DNA from: an uncultured Draconibacterium sp.
Lineage (GTDB): Bacteria; Bacteroidota; Bacteroidia; Bacteroidales; Prolixibacteraceae
NCBI RefSeq assembly: GCF_963677575.1
Contig: NZ_OY782038.1
Coordinates: 496,001-560,000 of the forward strand
Direction of reading: 5' to 3'
DNA length: 64,000 nucleotides
The number at the start of each line of letters is the position of its first letter. Position 1 is the first letter of the stretch. A model generated the notes under the pieces. The model saw only the letters and a list, made by a program, of their open reading frames with translations, was not told where the DNA came from and ran no database searches. This document shows positions 34,060 to 42,994 of the stretch, piece by piece. Both the position numbers and the translations under genes were made by a program.

Positions 34060-35070
34060 TTATCGCTTACCTTTTATTTCTAAAATGGCTTCTAAAATAC
34101 TGTGCGTTTCTGTTTTTTGCATGATGTTAGAACGATGTTTTTCAACCGTACGCTGAGAAAGGCTTAAATGAGCCGCAATTTGTTTCAACGGCATTCCTGT
34201 TGCCGATAAATTCAGAATCTCATATTCACGAGGAGTAAGATTCACCACTGAATCGTCAGCTGTTTGTAATACATCTTGTTTCTTTACAGATGTTTTCACT
34301 TTTTCGCCTGATACGCTCATTGTCTTATCAGCCACAGGCCTGCTTCCGGGTAATAAAACGGTAAGTATCCGGGTTCCATCTCTGCTTCCTATAACACTTT
34401 TATACAAACTACACTTTTGTCTGGGATGTCCCAAACAATCAACATTATCAAGCCAACAATGCTCTATCAATCCATTTTCAAGTTTCCGAAGATTAAGATG
34501 ATTTCCCTGGTTACCATTCAAATCGAATAAATCGTTAAAATGAAAATTTCCCTTTTTAATATCAATCGTACTAAAGAGCCGTGTAAAAGCCTTATTCGAT
34601 TCCTGAATTCTAAAATCTTTTAAAAAAAACATGGGAATTGGAGAGCCGTAAAACTGTTCCTGAAAGCGTGGAGTTTCGTAATAATTAAATTGCAACGATT
34701 TTTTATAAAGCTTTTCAACTTTATTGCGCAGTGCTTTGGGATTAATAGGTGTAAAAATAAAATTATCGACTCCCATTTCAAGCCCAAGTTGAACATCCTC
34801 TTTTGAATATTTACGTAATATGAGGAAAAAAGCAGTGTTCCTTTTTTCAAACTGGAATTCCATTTTCTTTAAAAGAGTAAAGCCTGATTTATCTTTTAAT
34901 TTATCCTGACAAATTACAAGATTAAAAGCGCTTTCATTATTTTTTTTTAGTGCTGAATTCTCCGATTTTACTGTTTCAACAGAATAGTTATCAGACTGGA
35001 GGCTTTTTTGTATTTGCTGACTTAAAACCGTATTAGTTGTAACAACAAGTATTTTAAAAGAGGGATACAT
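34060..35070 (-). CDS. LuxR-type regulator with degenerate receiver domain (CsgD-like)
   Basis: The 336-residue protein has three parts. Residues 5-115 have receiver fold but lack the active-site residues: T11/T12 sit where acidic residues belong, Q55 stands at the phospho-acceptor position (D56 is one off) and T107 replaces the lysine. Residues about 130-250 form a PAS-like domain (PIPMFFLKDFRIQESNKAFTRLF). Residues about 265-330 are a LuxR helix-turn-helix (LTPREYEILNLSATGMPLKQIAAHLSLSQRTVEKHRSNI). It lies upstream of the curli operon on the same strand. E. coli CsgD is also a LuxR protein with an unphosphorylatable receiver, but the PAS insert is not. Confidence 0.88.
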   Translation of the reverse strand: MYPSFKILVVTTNTVLSQQIQKSLQSDNYSVETVKSENSALKKNNESAFNLVICQDKLKDKSGFTLLKKMEFQFEKRNTAFFLILRKYSKEDVQLGLEMGVDNFIFTPINPKALRNKVEKLYKKSLQFNYYETPRFQEQFYGSPIPMFFLKDFRIQESNKAFTRLFSTIDIKKGNFHFNDLFDLNGNQGNHLNLRKLENGLIEHCWLDNVDCLGHPRQKCSLYKSVIGSRDGTRILTVLLPGSRPVADKTMSVSGEKVKTSVKKQDVLQTADDSVVNLTPREYEILNLSATGMPLKQIAAHLSLSQRTVEKHRSNIMQKTETHSILEAILEIKGKR

Positions 35071-35129
35071 AATTCTGTTTGGTTTACATTTGGTGATTTA
35101 AAGATAGAAAAACTAAGAAAAAATACTTA

Positions 35130-35145
35130 TACGTAATTATACGTA
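35130..35145. promoter_or_regulatory. Inverted repeat TACGTA-N4-TACGTA upstream of the csgD-like gene
   Basis: A perfect 16-bp symmetric element lies 60 bases before the csgD-like start. TACGT also occurs next to the palindrome before csgA. It may be an operator for autoregulation. Confidence 0.4.
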
Positions 35146-35367
35146 CCCTACACAATACCAAGCAAATACGGTTAAAATCTATGCAAACAAATTAATATAA
35201 TTTCATTTTGGGACAAATAGTAGTTTAACGGGACAAGTTTATCGGCAAAGAATACCGCTTATCACGTGTCCACATTTCCAAGCTTCACGTGTTTTAACAA
35301 ATAGTTTACATATCTATTCGAACTTCACATTATAATATTCGAATTATAGTCGGGGTAATTAAATTTC

Positions 35368-35375
35368 TATCTTTG
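35368..35375 (+). promoter_or_regulatory. Candidate promoter -7 element for the CoA-transferase gene
   Basis: TATCTTTG matches TAnnTTTG exactly, 43 bases before the start at 35418. The -33 region has no exact TTTG. The upstream 35071-35360 is AT-rich with a few inverted repeats and no gene. Confidence 0.55.
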
Positions 35376-35417
35376 CGCACCTGAAATTATTAGCCGCATT
35401 TTATAATCCGATAAAAC

Positions 35418-36725
35418 ATGAAGAATATCAAGTATGTATCACCCGAGGAAGCTGTAAAGGTTATCAAAACCGGAGACAGAGTCCATTTAAGTAGTGTTGC
35501 CGTCACTCCTCACACCTTAATTAAACCGATGGTTGAGAGAGGCCGCAACAAAGAGTTCCACAATGTAACCATCCAACATATCCACGTTGAGGGAGAAGTT
35601 GAATATGCAAATCCTGAATTCGAAGGAATCTTTCATTCTGAACAATTTTTTGTTGGTGGAAACCTTCGAAAACAAACTCAGGCTGGTTACGCCGATTATA
35701 TTCCAATTTTTCTGAGCGAAACGCAGCGTTTAATGCGCAGAGGTTATTTAAAAGTAAATGTTGCCATGATTATGGTGTCAACTCCTGATAAACATGGTTA
35801 CGTTTCGTTAGGTACTTCTGTTGATGCCACCCGTGCAGCTATTGAAAATGCCGACACGGTAATTGCAGCAATAAACCCAAATGTTCCAAGAGCATGGGGT
35901 GACGCAATGATCCACATTGACGAAATCGATATTTTCGTTGAAGATGACATTCCATTATATGTTCACGATCCGGCACCACTTACTGAAATGGATATTAAAA
36001 TTGGTACTAATGTTGCCGAATTGGTTGAAGATGGTGCTTGTTTACAAATGGGTATTGGTGGTATACCAAACGCTGTTTTGGCACAATTAGGTAACCACAA
36101 AGATTTGGGTGTACACACCGAGATGTTTGCTGACGGTATCCTTCCTTTGGTTGAAAAAGGAGTTATTACCGGTAAGAAGAAAAAAACAGATCCGGGAAAA
36201 ATGGTAGCATCGTTCCTTATGGGATCGCAAGCACTTTACGATTTTGTTGACGACAACCCACGTGTTGCCATGATGGATGTTGCTCACACCAACCACGTGG
36301 CAAGCATTCGTAAAAACGATAAAGTAACTGCAATTAACTCAGCACTGGCTATCGATTTAACAGGTCAGGTTTGTGCCGACTCAATTGGTATTACTCACTA
36401 CTCTGGTGTTGGTGGCCAAATCGACTTTATCCGTGGTGCCGGTCACTCTAAAAAAGGTAAACCAATTATTGCCCTTCCATCAGTAACGAATAAAGGTATT
36501 TCTAAAATCAGCCCTACCCTAATTTCAGGATCAGGTGTTGTAACTACTCGTGCAAACATGCACTGGGTGGTAACCGAATACGGAAAAGTTAACCTTTATG
36601 GTAAAACACTTCAGGAAAGAGCAAAGCTTCTGATTTCTATCGCTCACCCTGATCATCAGGAATCGTTAGACAAAGCTTCATTTGAACGATTTGGTCCACA
36701 CTACCATTACGTAAGGGGTGAATAA
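35418..36725 (+). CDS. Acetyl-CoA hydrolase/transferase family CoA-transferase
   Basis: This 435-residue class I CoA-transferase of the Cat1/4-hydroxybutyrate type carries EVEYANPEFEGIFHSEQFFVGGNLRK, SPDKHGYVSLGTSVD-like VSTPDKHGYVSLGTS, MGIGGIPNAVLAQL, and the catalytic glutamate E235 in HTEMFADGILPLVEKGVITG, ending ERAKLLISIAHPDHQESL. It swaps CoA between short-chain acids such as acetate, propionate, butyrate or succinate. Its own promoter and terminator make it a single-gene unit. With the methylmalonyl-CoA module that follows, a propionyl-CoA:succinate or acetate transfer is the most natural role, as in the succinate-propionate pathway, but the acyl specificity is inferred. Confidence 0.94.
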   Translation: MKNIKYVSPEEAVKVIKTGDRVHLSSVAVTPHTLIKPMVERGRNKEFHNVTIQHIHVEGEVEYANPEFEGIFHSEQFFVGGNLRKQTQAGYADYIPIFLSETQRLMRRGYLKVNVAMIMVSTPDKHGYVSLGTSVDATRAAIENADTVIAAINPNVPRAWGDAMIHIDEIDIFVEDDIPLYVHDPAPLTEMDIKIGTNVAELVEDGACLQMGIGGIPNAVLAQLGNHKDLGVHTEMFADGILPLVEKGVITGKKKKTDPGKMVASFLMGSQALYDFVDDNPRVAMMDVAHTNHVASIRKNDKVTAINSALAIDLTGQVCADSIGITHYSGVGGQIDFIRGAGHSKKGKPIIALPSVTNKGISKISPTLISGSGVVTTRANMHWVVTEYGKVNLYGKTLQERAKLLISIAHPDHQESLDKASFERFGPHYHYVRGE

Positions 36726-36742
36726 AAGACATATGTTTAAAG

Positions 36743-36768
36743 AAGCAGACTTAATGTCTGCTTTTTTT
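36743..36768 (+). terminator. Terminator after the CoA-transferase gene
   Basis: An 8-bp stem (36743-36750 with 36756-36763, AAGCAGAC against GTCTGCTT) is followed by a T tract. The remaining ~260 bases to the next gene are AT-rich and show nothing recognisable. Confidence 0.9.
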
Positions 36769-37026
36769 ATGACTAAAATCATTCACAAAAATCACGAATA
36801 CAAGCCAATATTAACTAATTCTAAATTCGTAATACAAAAAATCAGGTTTTCTGGTTTTCACGAATAGGAAATGATAAGAACCATAACTTTGCCAGAGTTT
36901 AAAAAATTGACTATTAATATTTTATAACCATTCTAAATAAGTAGAGATAGAAACGATTAATGCCTAAATAAACTGTACTAACTGCTTCAAAATCTGCTTG
37001 TTTTCAAGAATACAATTATTTACAAG

Positions 37027-37431
37027 ATGAACATTTCTCATATAGAACACATCGGGATCGCAGTAAATAGTTTAGAAGAAGCTATTCCTTACTACGAAGA
37101 GATGCTGGGTCTAAAATGCTATGCCGTTGAAGAAGTGGCAGACCAAAAAGTAAAAACCGCTTTCTTTCAGGTTGGCGACACTAAAATCGAGTTATTGGAA
37201 TCAACCAGTCCTGACGGACCAATTGGCAAATTCCTGGAGAAAAAAGGACAGGGAGTACACCACCTTGCCTTTGCTGTTGACAGTGTAAACGATTCGTTGA
37301 ACGAACTTGGAGAAAAAGGCGTTCAACTGATCGACAAAACAGCGCGTAAAGGGGCCGAAGGATTGAATATTGGATTCCTTCACCCAAAAGCTACAATGGG
37401 CGTACTAACCGAAATTTGTGGAAAAGAATAA
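37027..37431 (+). CDS. mce: Methylmalonyl-CoA epimerase
   Basis: The 134-residue glyoxalase-fold protein carries HIEHIGIAVNSLEEAIPYYEEMLGL, FFQVGDTKIELLEST, GQGVHHLAFAVDSV and VLTEIC, with the metal-binding His and Glu residues. It interconverts (R)- and (S)-methylmalonyl-CoA. It is the first gene of the methylmalonyl-CoA decarboxylase operon, 24 bases before mmdA, and links the B12 mutase to the decarboxylase. Confidence 0.97.
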   Translation: MNISHIEHIGIAVNSLEEAIPYYEEMLGLKCYAVEEVADQKVKTAFFQVGDTKIELLESTSPDGPIGKFLEKKGQGVHHLAFAVDSVNDSLNELGEKGVQLIDKTARKGAEGLNIGFLHPKATMGVLTEICGKE

Positions 37432-37455
37432 AAGACACTTATAATAACCGATTTT

Positions 37456-39015
37456 ATGAGCAACCAGGATAAAATTAAAAAGTTAATCGACCTAAGAGCG
37501 GAAGCTAAATTGGGTGGCGGATTGAAAAGAATTGAATCGCAACACAAAAAAGGCAAATTTACTGCTCGCGAAAGAATCGAAATGCTTCTTGATGAAGGAA
37601 GTTTCGAAGAATTTGACATGTTTGTTACACACCGCTGTACAAACTTCGGATTGGAAAAAACCAAGTTTTTAGGCGACGGAGTGGTTACCGGTCACGGAAC
37701 AATCGACGGACGTGTAGTTTACGTTTTCTCGCAAGACTTTACCGTTTTCGGAGGATCGTTATCAGAGACCTTTGCACAGAAAATTTGCAAGGTTATGGAT
37801 ATGGCAATGAAAGCCGGAGCACCAGTAATTGGTATCAACGACTCGGGTGGTGCACGTATTCAGGAAGGTGTAAACTCGCTGGCCGGTTATGCCGAAATTT
37901 TCGAGCGTAATATTCTGGCTTCGGGAGTTATTCCACAAATCTCAGCTATTTTCGGACCATGTGCCGGTGGTGCAGTATACTCTCCTGCCCTAACCGACTT
38001 TATCATGATGACCGAGCAAAACTCGTACATGTTTGTAACCGGACCAAAAGTTGTTAAAACGGTAACTGGCGAAGACATTTCAGTTGAAGACCTTGGTGGT
38101 GGTAAAGTTCACGCATCTAAATCAGGTGTTGCACAATTCCTTGTTGAAAACGAACAGGAAGGTATTTCGATTTTGCGTAAATTGATCAGCTATCTTCCAC
38201 AAAATAACCTGGAAGATCCGATTGCTACTGACAGTTCAGACCCAATCGATCGTTTGGACGATGCATTGAATGAAATCATTCCTGACAATCCGAACCAACC
38301 TTACGAAGTTAAAGATGTTATTCATACTATCGTTGACTATGGCGAGTTCTTAGAAATTCACCGTAACTACGCGAAAAACATCGTTGTTGGTTTTGCTAAA
38401 TTTGACGGACAACCTGTTGGTATTGTAGCTAACCAGCCAAACTACTTAGCCGGTGTTCTTGATATTGACGCTTCAGTAAAAGCAGCTCGTTTCGTACGCT
38501 TCTGCGACTCATTCAATATTCCAATCATCACACTTGTTGATGTTCCGGGATTCTTGCCAGGAAGTCGTCAGGAGTACGGTGGTATTATTACTCACGGTGC
38601 AAAACTGATGTTTGCTTACGGCGAAGCTACTGTTCCAAAAATCACTATTACATTGCGTAAATCATACGGTGGTGCTCACGACGTAATGTCAAGCAAACAA
38701 CTTCGTGGCGACCTTAACTACGCTTGGCCAACTGCCGAGATTGCAGTTATGGGTGCAGCTGGTGCTGTTGAAGTACTTCACGGAAGAAAATTACGCGACA
38801 TTGAAGATGCTGAAGAGCGTGCTAAATTTGTTGCCGACCACGAGGAAGAATACAAAGAGAAGTTTGCAAACCCTTATCAGGCTGCATCTTTTGGCTACAT
38901 CGACGATGTTATTGAGCCTCGTAATACAAGGTTCAGAATTATTCGCGGATTACAAAGCCTTGCTACCAAAAAACTGGTTAATCCACCTAAGAAGCATTCA
39001 AATATACCACTTTAA
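37456..39015 (+). CDS. mmdA: Methylmalonyl-CoA decarboxylase alpha subunit (carboxyltransferase)
   Basis: The 519-residue acyl-CoA carboxyltransferase carries RAEAKLGGGLKRIESQHKKGKFTARERIE, VGGSLSE-like FTVFGGSLSETFAQKI, the oxyanion loops NDSGGARIQEGVNSLAGYAEIF and DVPGFLPGSRQEYGGIITHGAKL, and SYGGAHDVMSSKQL. It moves the carboxyl of (S)-methylmalonyl-CoA to the biotin of the gamma subunit, yielding propionyl-CoA. The same fold also serves propionyl-CoA carboxylase, but the delta, biotin and beta membrane subunits next to it and the lack of a biotin carboxylase point to the Na+-pumping decarboxylase. Confidence 0.94.
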   Translation: MSNQDKIKKLIDLRAEAKLGGGLKRIESQHKKGKFTARERIEMLLDEGSFEEFDMFVTHRCTNFGLEKTKFLGDGVVTGHGTIDGRVVYVFSQDFTVFGGSLSETFAQKICKVMDMAMKAGAPVIGINDSGGARIQEGVNSLAGYAEIFERNILASGVIPQISAIFGPCAGGAVYSPALTDFIMMTEQNSYMFVTGPKVVKTVTGEDISVEDLGGGKVHASKSGVAQFLVENEQEGISILRKLISYLPQNNLEDPIATDSSDPIDRLDDALNEIIPDNPNQPYEVKDVIHTIVDYGEFLEIHRNYAKNIVVGFAKFDGQPVGIVANQPNYLAGVLDIDASVKAARFVRFCDSFNIPIITLVDVPGFLPGSRQEYGGIITHGAKLMFAYGEATVPKITITLRKSYGGAHDVMSSKQLRGDLNYAWPTAEIAVMGAAGAVEVLHGRKLRDIEDAEERAKFVADHEEEYKEKFANPYQAASFGYIDDVIEPRNTRFRIIRGLQSLATKKLVNPPKKHSNIPL

Positions 39016-39029
39016 AAACAGAGCAAATT

Positions 39030-39401
39030 ATGGAACCATTATCAATTCTATTAGCCAGTTCTGTTCAGTTTGGGTATACTGTTGCAATTGTTGGATTCTT
39101 AATTGTTTTCACTGCACTTACTTGTTTGGTAATTGTATTTACTAATGCTCCAAAGTTGATTAACATGAAATTCAACAAGGAGAAACTAAAAAGGAACAAG
39201 AACAAAGGGCAGGCAGAAGTTAAGGAAGAAGAAGAATACATGGAAGGTAACGTTACTGCAGCAATCAGTTTAGCCCTGCACATGTATTTTAACGAACTGC
39301 ACGACGAAGAGAGCAACATCGTTACCATTAAAAAGGTGAAGAAATCGTACTCTCCATGGAGTTCAAAAATTTACAGTGTACAAAACAACTGGCCACGATA
39401 A
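39030..39401 (+). CDS. mmdD: OadG/MmdD-family delta subunit of Na+-pumping decarboxylase
   Basis: The 123-residue protein has one membrane segment (about residues 12-38) followed by a charged basic and acidic stretch (NKEKLKRNKNKG, EEEEY), then a C-terminal region ENVTAAISLALHMYF-like (GNVTAAISLALHMYFNEL) ending PWSSKIYSVQNNWPR. This matches OadG-type assembly subunits, which hold alpha and beta together. It lies 14 bases after mmdA. Confidence 0.88.
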   Translation: MEPLSILLASSVQFGYTVAIVGFLIVFTALTCLVIVFTNAPKLINMKFNKEKLKRNKNKGQAEVKEEEEYMEGNVTAAISLALHMYFNELHDEESNIVTIKKVKKSYSPWSSKIYSVQNNWPR

Positions 39402-39436
39402 ATAATTCTGAATATTACGAGCAAAAAAAGTAAACA

Positions 39437-39862
39437 ATGAAAAAATATAAATTCACAATCAGTGGTAACGAATACGACGTTCATTTAAAAGACATTGAAG
39501 ACAATGTTGCAGAACTCGATGTAAACGGAACCATTTACGAAGTTCAAATTCACGGAGAAGTGAAAACTTCAAAAACTCCGAAACTGATTCGGAAACCGGT
39601 TGAAAAGATGCCTGGAGAAGGACAGATCAAGAAATCAGCATCAACCGGAAAACACAAAGTAACAGCACCACTGCCGGGTACAATCCTAAAAATTAATGTA
39701 ACTGTTGGCGACGTAGTAACCGAAGGTCAAAACCTGATGGTTATGGAAGCCATGAAAATGGAAAACCAGGTACAAACTCAAAAAGCCGGAGAAGTTACAG
39801 CGATTAAAGTTAACGTAGGCGACAGCGTGTTGCAAGATGATCTGTTAATAGAAATAGCTTAA
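39437..39862 (+). CDS. mmdC: Biotin carboxyl-carrier (gamma) subunit of the decarboxylase
   Basis: The 141-residue protein has a C-terminal biotinyl domain (about 70-141) with the attachment lysine K107 in EAMKMENQ. The N-terminal half (FTISGNEYDVHLKDIEDN) resembles the carboxyl-carrier proteins of sodium-pumping decarboxylases, joined by a Pro/Lys-rich linker. The carrier swings carboxyl groups from the alpha subunit to the membrane beta subunit. It lies 35 bases after the delta subunit. Confidence 0.94.
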   Translation: MKKYKFTISGNEYDVHLKDIEDNVAELDVNGTIYEVQIHGEVKTSKTPKLIRKPVEKMPGEGQIKKSASTGKHKVTAPLPGTILKINVTVGDVVTEGQNLMVMEAMKMENQVQTQKAGEVTAIKVNVGDSVLQDDLLIEIA

Positions 39863-39878
39863 ACAATACATTGCTGAC

Positions 39879-41525
39879 ATGAGAAAAATAGTTCAATTAT
39901 TATTCGTATTGATTTTTCTTGCACCCTCAGTATATGCTGCGGGTCAGCCAGAGAAACTCAGCGATGTAATTACAAAGGGGAAATGGATAAATCATTCCGA
40001 CGGATATGTACCAATTCCTACTTATAAAGAGGGAGAACCTGATCAAAAGGAAAATCCAAGCACCGTAAAACGTTACAAAACATTTACGTTTGAAACCGAC
40101 GGAGGATTTCTTCTTGACTCAGCGAAACAGCGATACTCAGGCCGTTACGAAGTTATTGGAGACGAAGTTCAATTACATTTCAACACCGTTCCGATCACTG
40201 AGTTACGTACCAACAGAGATCCAAACCAACAAGGAGGTTATAAAGTTTCAACATTACAAGTGAAACTGCCAAATCGCGTTCTGAAAATTAACGCCGATGG
40301 TAATCTTTCTGGCGATGGTTATACCTATAAACAGTACAATGGTGCAATAGCTGGATTATTCAACTTCTACGAATTTTCGGGATTTGCGAACATAGCCTGG
40401 GGAAACATCATAATGATGCTTGTAGGATTTGTTTTCCTATACCTTGCTATTAAATATGATTTTGAGCCGATGCTTTTGATACCAATTGGTTTTGGTATTT
40501 TAATTGGTAACATTCCAATGTTCCAGGTGGCCGACTTTAACCTGAAATTGGGTGTTTACGAGCCAGGTTCGGTACTCAACATTCTTTACCAGGGTGTTGT
40601 TCAGGGATGGTATCCTCCACTTATTTTCCTTGGTATTGGTGCAATGACCGACTTCTCGTCACTGATCTCGAATCCAAAACTGATGTTATTGGGTGCAGCT
40701 GCACAGATCGGTATTTTCCTTACGTTCCTTGGAGCGATTTATTTAGGATTTGCCGCACCTGAAGCTGGTGCAATTGGTATTATTGGTGGTGCCGACGGTC
40801 CTACTGCGATCTTTATTTCGTCGAAACTGGCAAATGGATTGAACGTTCTGCCCGACGGAACCACGGTGAAAAACCTGATTGGCCCGATTGCGATTGCAGC
40901 ATACTCGTATATGGCACTGGTACCTGTTATTCAGCCACCGGTAATCCGATTGATGACTTCCAAAAGAGAGCGTCTGATCAGAATGAAACCTCCACGTGCG
41001 GTTTCTAAAACTGAGAAAGTACTGTTCCCTATTATTGGTCTGATTCTTACTGCATACATTGCGCCATCGGCATTGCCACTTATTGGTATGTTGTTCTTTG
41101 GTAACTTGCTAAAAGAATCGGGTGTAACAAAACGTTTGGCAAACACTGCAGCCAATCCACTTATCGATGCCATTACAATTTTGCTTGGTATTACCGTGGG
41201 AGCTTCAACACAGGCCGACGTATTCCTTACTCCTGCATCAATTAAGATCTTCGCATTGGGTGCCGGCTCGTTCGTTATTGCAACAGCGGGTGGTGTAGCC
41301 GGAGCTAAAATCATGAACTTGTTCCTGAAAAAAGAGAACAAGATCAATCCTATGATTGGTGCAGCCGGTGTTTCTGCAGTACCTGATAGTGCAAGGGTTG
41401 TTCAAGGTATGGGATTGAAAGAAGACCCAACTAACCACTTGTTAATGCACGCTATGGCACCAAACGTTTCTGGTGTTATTGGCTCGGCTGTAGCAGCAGG
41501 TATTTTGTTGAGTTTCTTGATGTAA
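39879..41525 (+). CDS. mmdB: Na+-translocating decarboxylase beta subunit with extra exported N-terminal domain
   Basis: The 548-residue protein has the beta-subunit core (about residues 175-548): about ten membrane helices, GFGILIGNIP, GGADGPTAIFISSKLA (the Asp of the Na+ site), and GASTQADVFLTP near the end, with PNVSGVIGSAVAAG. It couples decarboxylation of carboxybiotin to outward Na+ pumping. The first ~150 residues are extra: a signal peptide (about 1-20) and a beta-rich module with YKTFTFETDGGFLLDSAKQRYSGRYEV, resembling a small lipocalin-like fold. Typical beta subunits are about 370-430 residues. It closes the mce-mmdADCB operon before a terminator. Confidence 0.93.
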   Translation: MRKIVQLLFVLIFLAPSVYAAGQPEKLSDVITKGKWINHSDGYVPIPTYKEGEPDQKENPSTVKRYKTFTFETDGGFLLDSAKQRYSGRYEVIGDEVQLHFNTVPITELRTNRDPNQQGGYKVSTLQVKLPNRVLKINADGNLSGDGYTYKQYNGAIAGLFNFYEFSGFANIAWGNIIMMLVGFVFLYLAIKYDFEPMLLIPIGFGILIGNIPMFQVADFNLKLGVYEPGSVLNILYQGVVQGWYPPLIFLGIGAMTDFSSLISNPKLMLLGAAAQIGIFLTFLGAIYLGFAAPEAGAIGIIGGADGPTAIFISSKLANGLNVLPDGTTVKNLIGPIAIAAYSYMALVPVIQPPVIRLMTSKRERLIRMKPPRAVSKTEKVLFPIIGLILTAYIAPSALPLIGMLFFGNLLKESGVTKRLANTAANPLIDAITILLGITVGASTQADVFLTPASIKIFALGAGSFVIATAGGVAGAKIMNLFLKKENKINPMIGAAGVSAVPDSARVVQGMGLKEDPTNHLLMHAMAPNVSGVIGSAVAAGILLSFLM

Positions 41526-41548
41526 GAAATTACAATATCACGATACAG

Positions 41549-41583
41549 AAAAGGACTTCATTTCAGATGGAGTCCTTTTTTTA
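41549..41583 (+). terminator. Terminator after the methylmalonyl-CoA decarboxylase operon
   Basis: A 9-bp stem (41549-41557 with 41571-41579, AAAAGGACT against AGTCCTTTT), with further pairing CAT/ATG inside the loop, is followed by a run of T. It lies 24 bases past the mmdB stop. Confidence 0.88.
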
Positions 41584-41607
41584 TGCTTTAAATTAGACGT
41601 TGAAAAG

Positions 41608-41916
41608 TCAAAGAATGATCGTTTCTCCCTTAATCAACAAATACCAACTATCCGGTTTTGTTTCGTGCTTTAAAATGTAAATTTTCTTATCCAAGGTGCG
41701 GACTTTAAAATAGTTGGCTGCCGGAAACGCAGGATTTTGTACTCCCTGGTACCACCGATCCACAATTTCTTCAATCTCAAAACTCATGTTATCCCAATAA
41801 AAACGAACCGGGTATTCATCTGCTTTGTAACCGGCCTTACATTCCACTTTTATGGCAATCAGGTCTTTCATTCTAAGGTAAAGTACCTGATATCCTTTTA
41901 AACGTCTCACCTTCAA
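41608..41916 (-). CDS. Hypothetical small cytoplasmic protein
   Basis: The 102-residue protein has no signal peptide or membrane helix. ADEYPVRFYWDNMSFEIEEIVDRWYQG and YFKVRTLDKKIYILKHETKPDSWYL suggest a small beta-rich domain with a WYxxG turn. A second start at 41871 (MKDLIAIKVEC) is equally possible. It recalls small proteins often found next to DNA-polymerase IV genes, but the match is too weak to name. It is divergent from the alcohol dehydrogenase gene, 46 bases away. Confidence 0.68.
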   Translation of the reverse strand: MKVRRLKGYQVLYLRMKDLIAIKVECKAGYKADEYPVRFYWDNMSFEIEEIVDRWYQGVQNPAFPAANYFKVRTLDKKIYILKHETKPDSWYLLIKGETIIL

Positions 41917-41962
41917 TACAAAAAACTTTGTTATTCATTGCAGCATCAGTAACTTTAAGGAT

Positions 41963-42991
41963 ATGAAAGCCTGGGTAATCGATAAAATATCGGATTTAAG
42001 AACAGAGACTGCACCATTAAAACTGGTGGAGCTTCCAAAGCCTGTTCCAAAACCGGGGGAACTTCTGATCAAGGTAAGCACCTGTGGTGTTTGCCACACT
42101 GAAATCGATGAAATTGAAGGTCGTACTCCTCCTCCTTCTTTTCCGGTAGTTCCGGGACATCAGGCAGTTGGAATTGTTGAACAATCGTTAGGACAAAAAA
42201 TTAATGTTGGCGAACGTATTGGCGTGGCATGGATCTACTCAGCTTGTGGAGAATGCGACTACTGCAAAACAGGAAGAGAAAACCTGTGCAATGAATTTCT
42301 GGCAACCGGACGGGATGTTAATGGCGGTTACGCCGAATATATGGTAGTTCCCGAAAACTATGCGTATCCAATACCTTACTTTTTTACCGACGAAGAGGCA
42401 GCTCCTTTACTTTGTGCAGGAGCTATCGGTTACCGCTCGCTGAAGTTATGCAACGCGGAAAATGGGCATAGAATAGGACTTACAGGATTTGGCGCATCTG
42501 CTCATCTTGTATTGAAATTAATTCGCTATCAATTCCCTGACTCTGAAGTATACGTTTTTGCCCGAAACCCAAAAGAACAACTATTTGCTCTGGAATTGGG
42601 AGCTGTTTGGGCAGGCAACACTACTGACAGTCCGCCACATTTGCTCGATAGTATTATTGATACAACTCCCGTTTGGAAACCGGTTATTGAGGCGCTGAAA
42701 ATACTTAAACCGGGAGGTCGGTTGGTTATTAATGCCATCCGTAAAGAATCGGTTGATCTGGATTATTTATTAAAAATAGACTATCCGTCGCATTTATGGA
42801 TGGAGAAGGAAATTAAAAGTGTTGCTAACGTTACCGGAAACGATGTAAGAGCATTTATTCAGATTGCGGCAAATATGCAATTCAAGCCTAAAATTCAACT
42901 CTATCCATTCGCAAAAGCAAATGAAGCACTTTTAGATATTAAAAACCGAAAAATTAAGGGGGCTAAAGTGCTGAACATTTCTGAGCTGTAA
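41963..42991 (+). CDS. Zinc-dependent alcohol dehydrogenase family protein
   Basis: The 342-residue medium-chain dehydrogenase has the catalytic zinc site (CGVCHTEIDE, GHQAVG), the structural zinc lobe (CGECDYCKTGRENLC), and a Rossmann domain with GLTGFGASAHLV and the AGAIGYRSLKL loop. It matches the AdhA/Zn-ADH subfamily that often lacks strict substrate choice and oxidises short alcohols or reduces aldehydes with NAD(P). The substrate is unknown. It has no operon partner; the next gene is on the other strand with 3 bases between stops. Confidence 0.92.
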   Translation: MKAWVIDKISDLRTETAPLKLVELPKPVPKPGELLIKVSTCGVCHTEIDEIEGRTPPPSFPVVPGHQAVGIVEQSLGQKINVGERIGVAWIYSACGECDYCKTGRENLCNEFLATGRDVNGGYAEYMVVPENYAYPIPYFFTDEEAAPLLCAGAIGYRSLKLCNAENGHRIGLTGFGASAHLVLKLIRYQFPDSEVYVFARNPKEQLFALELGAVWAGNTTDSPPHLLDSIIDTTPVWKPVIEALKILKPGGRLVINAIRKESVDLDYLLKIDYPSHLWMEKEIKSVANVTGNDVRAFIQIAANMQFKPKIQLYPFAKANEALLDIKNRKIKGAKVLNISEL

Positions 42992-42994
42992 ACA

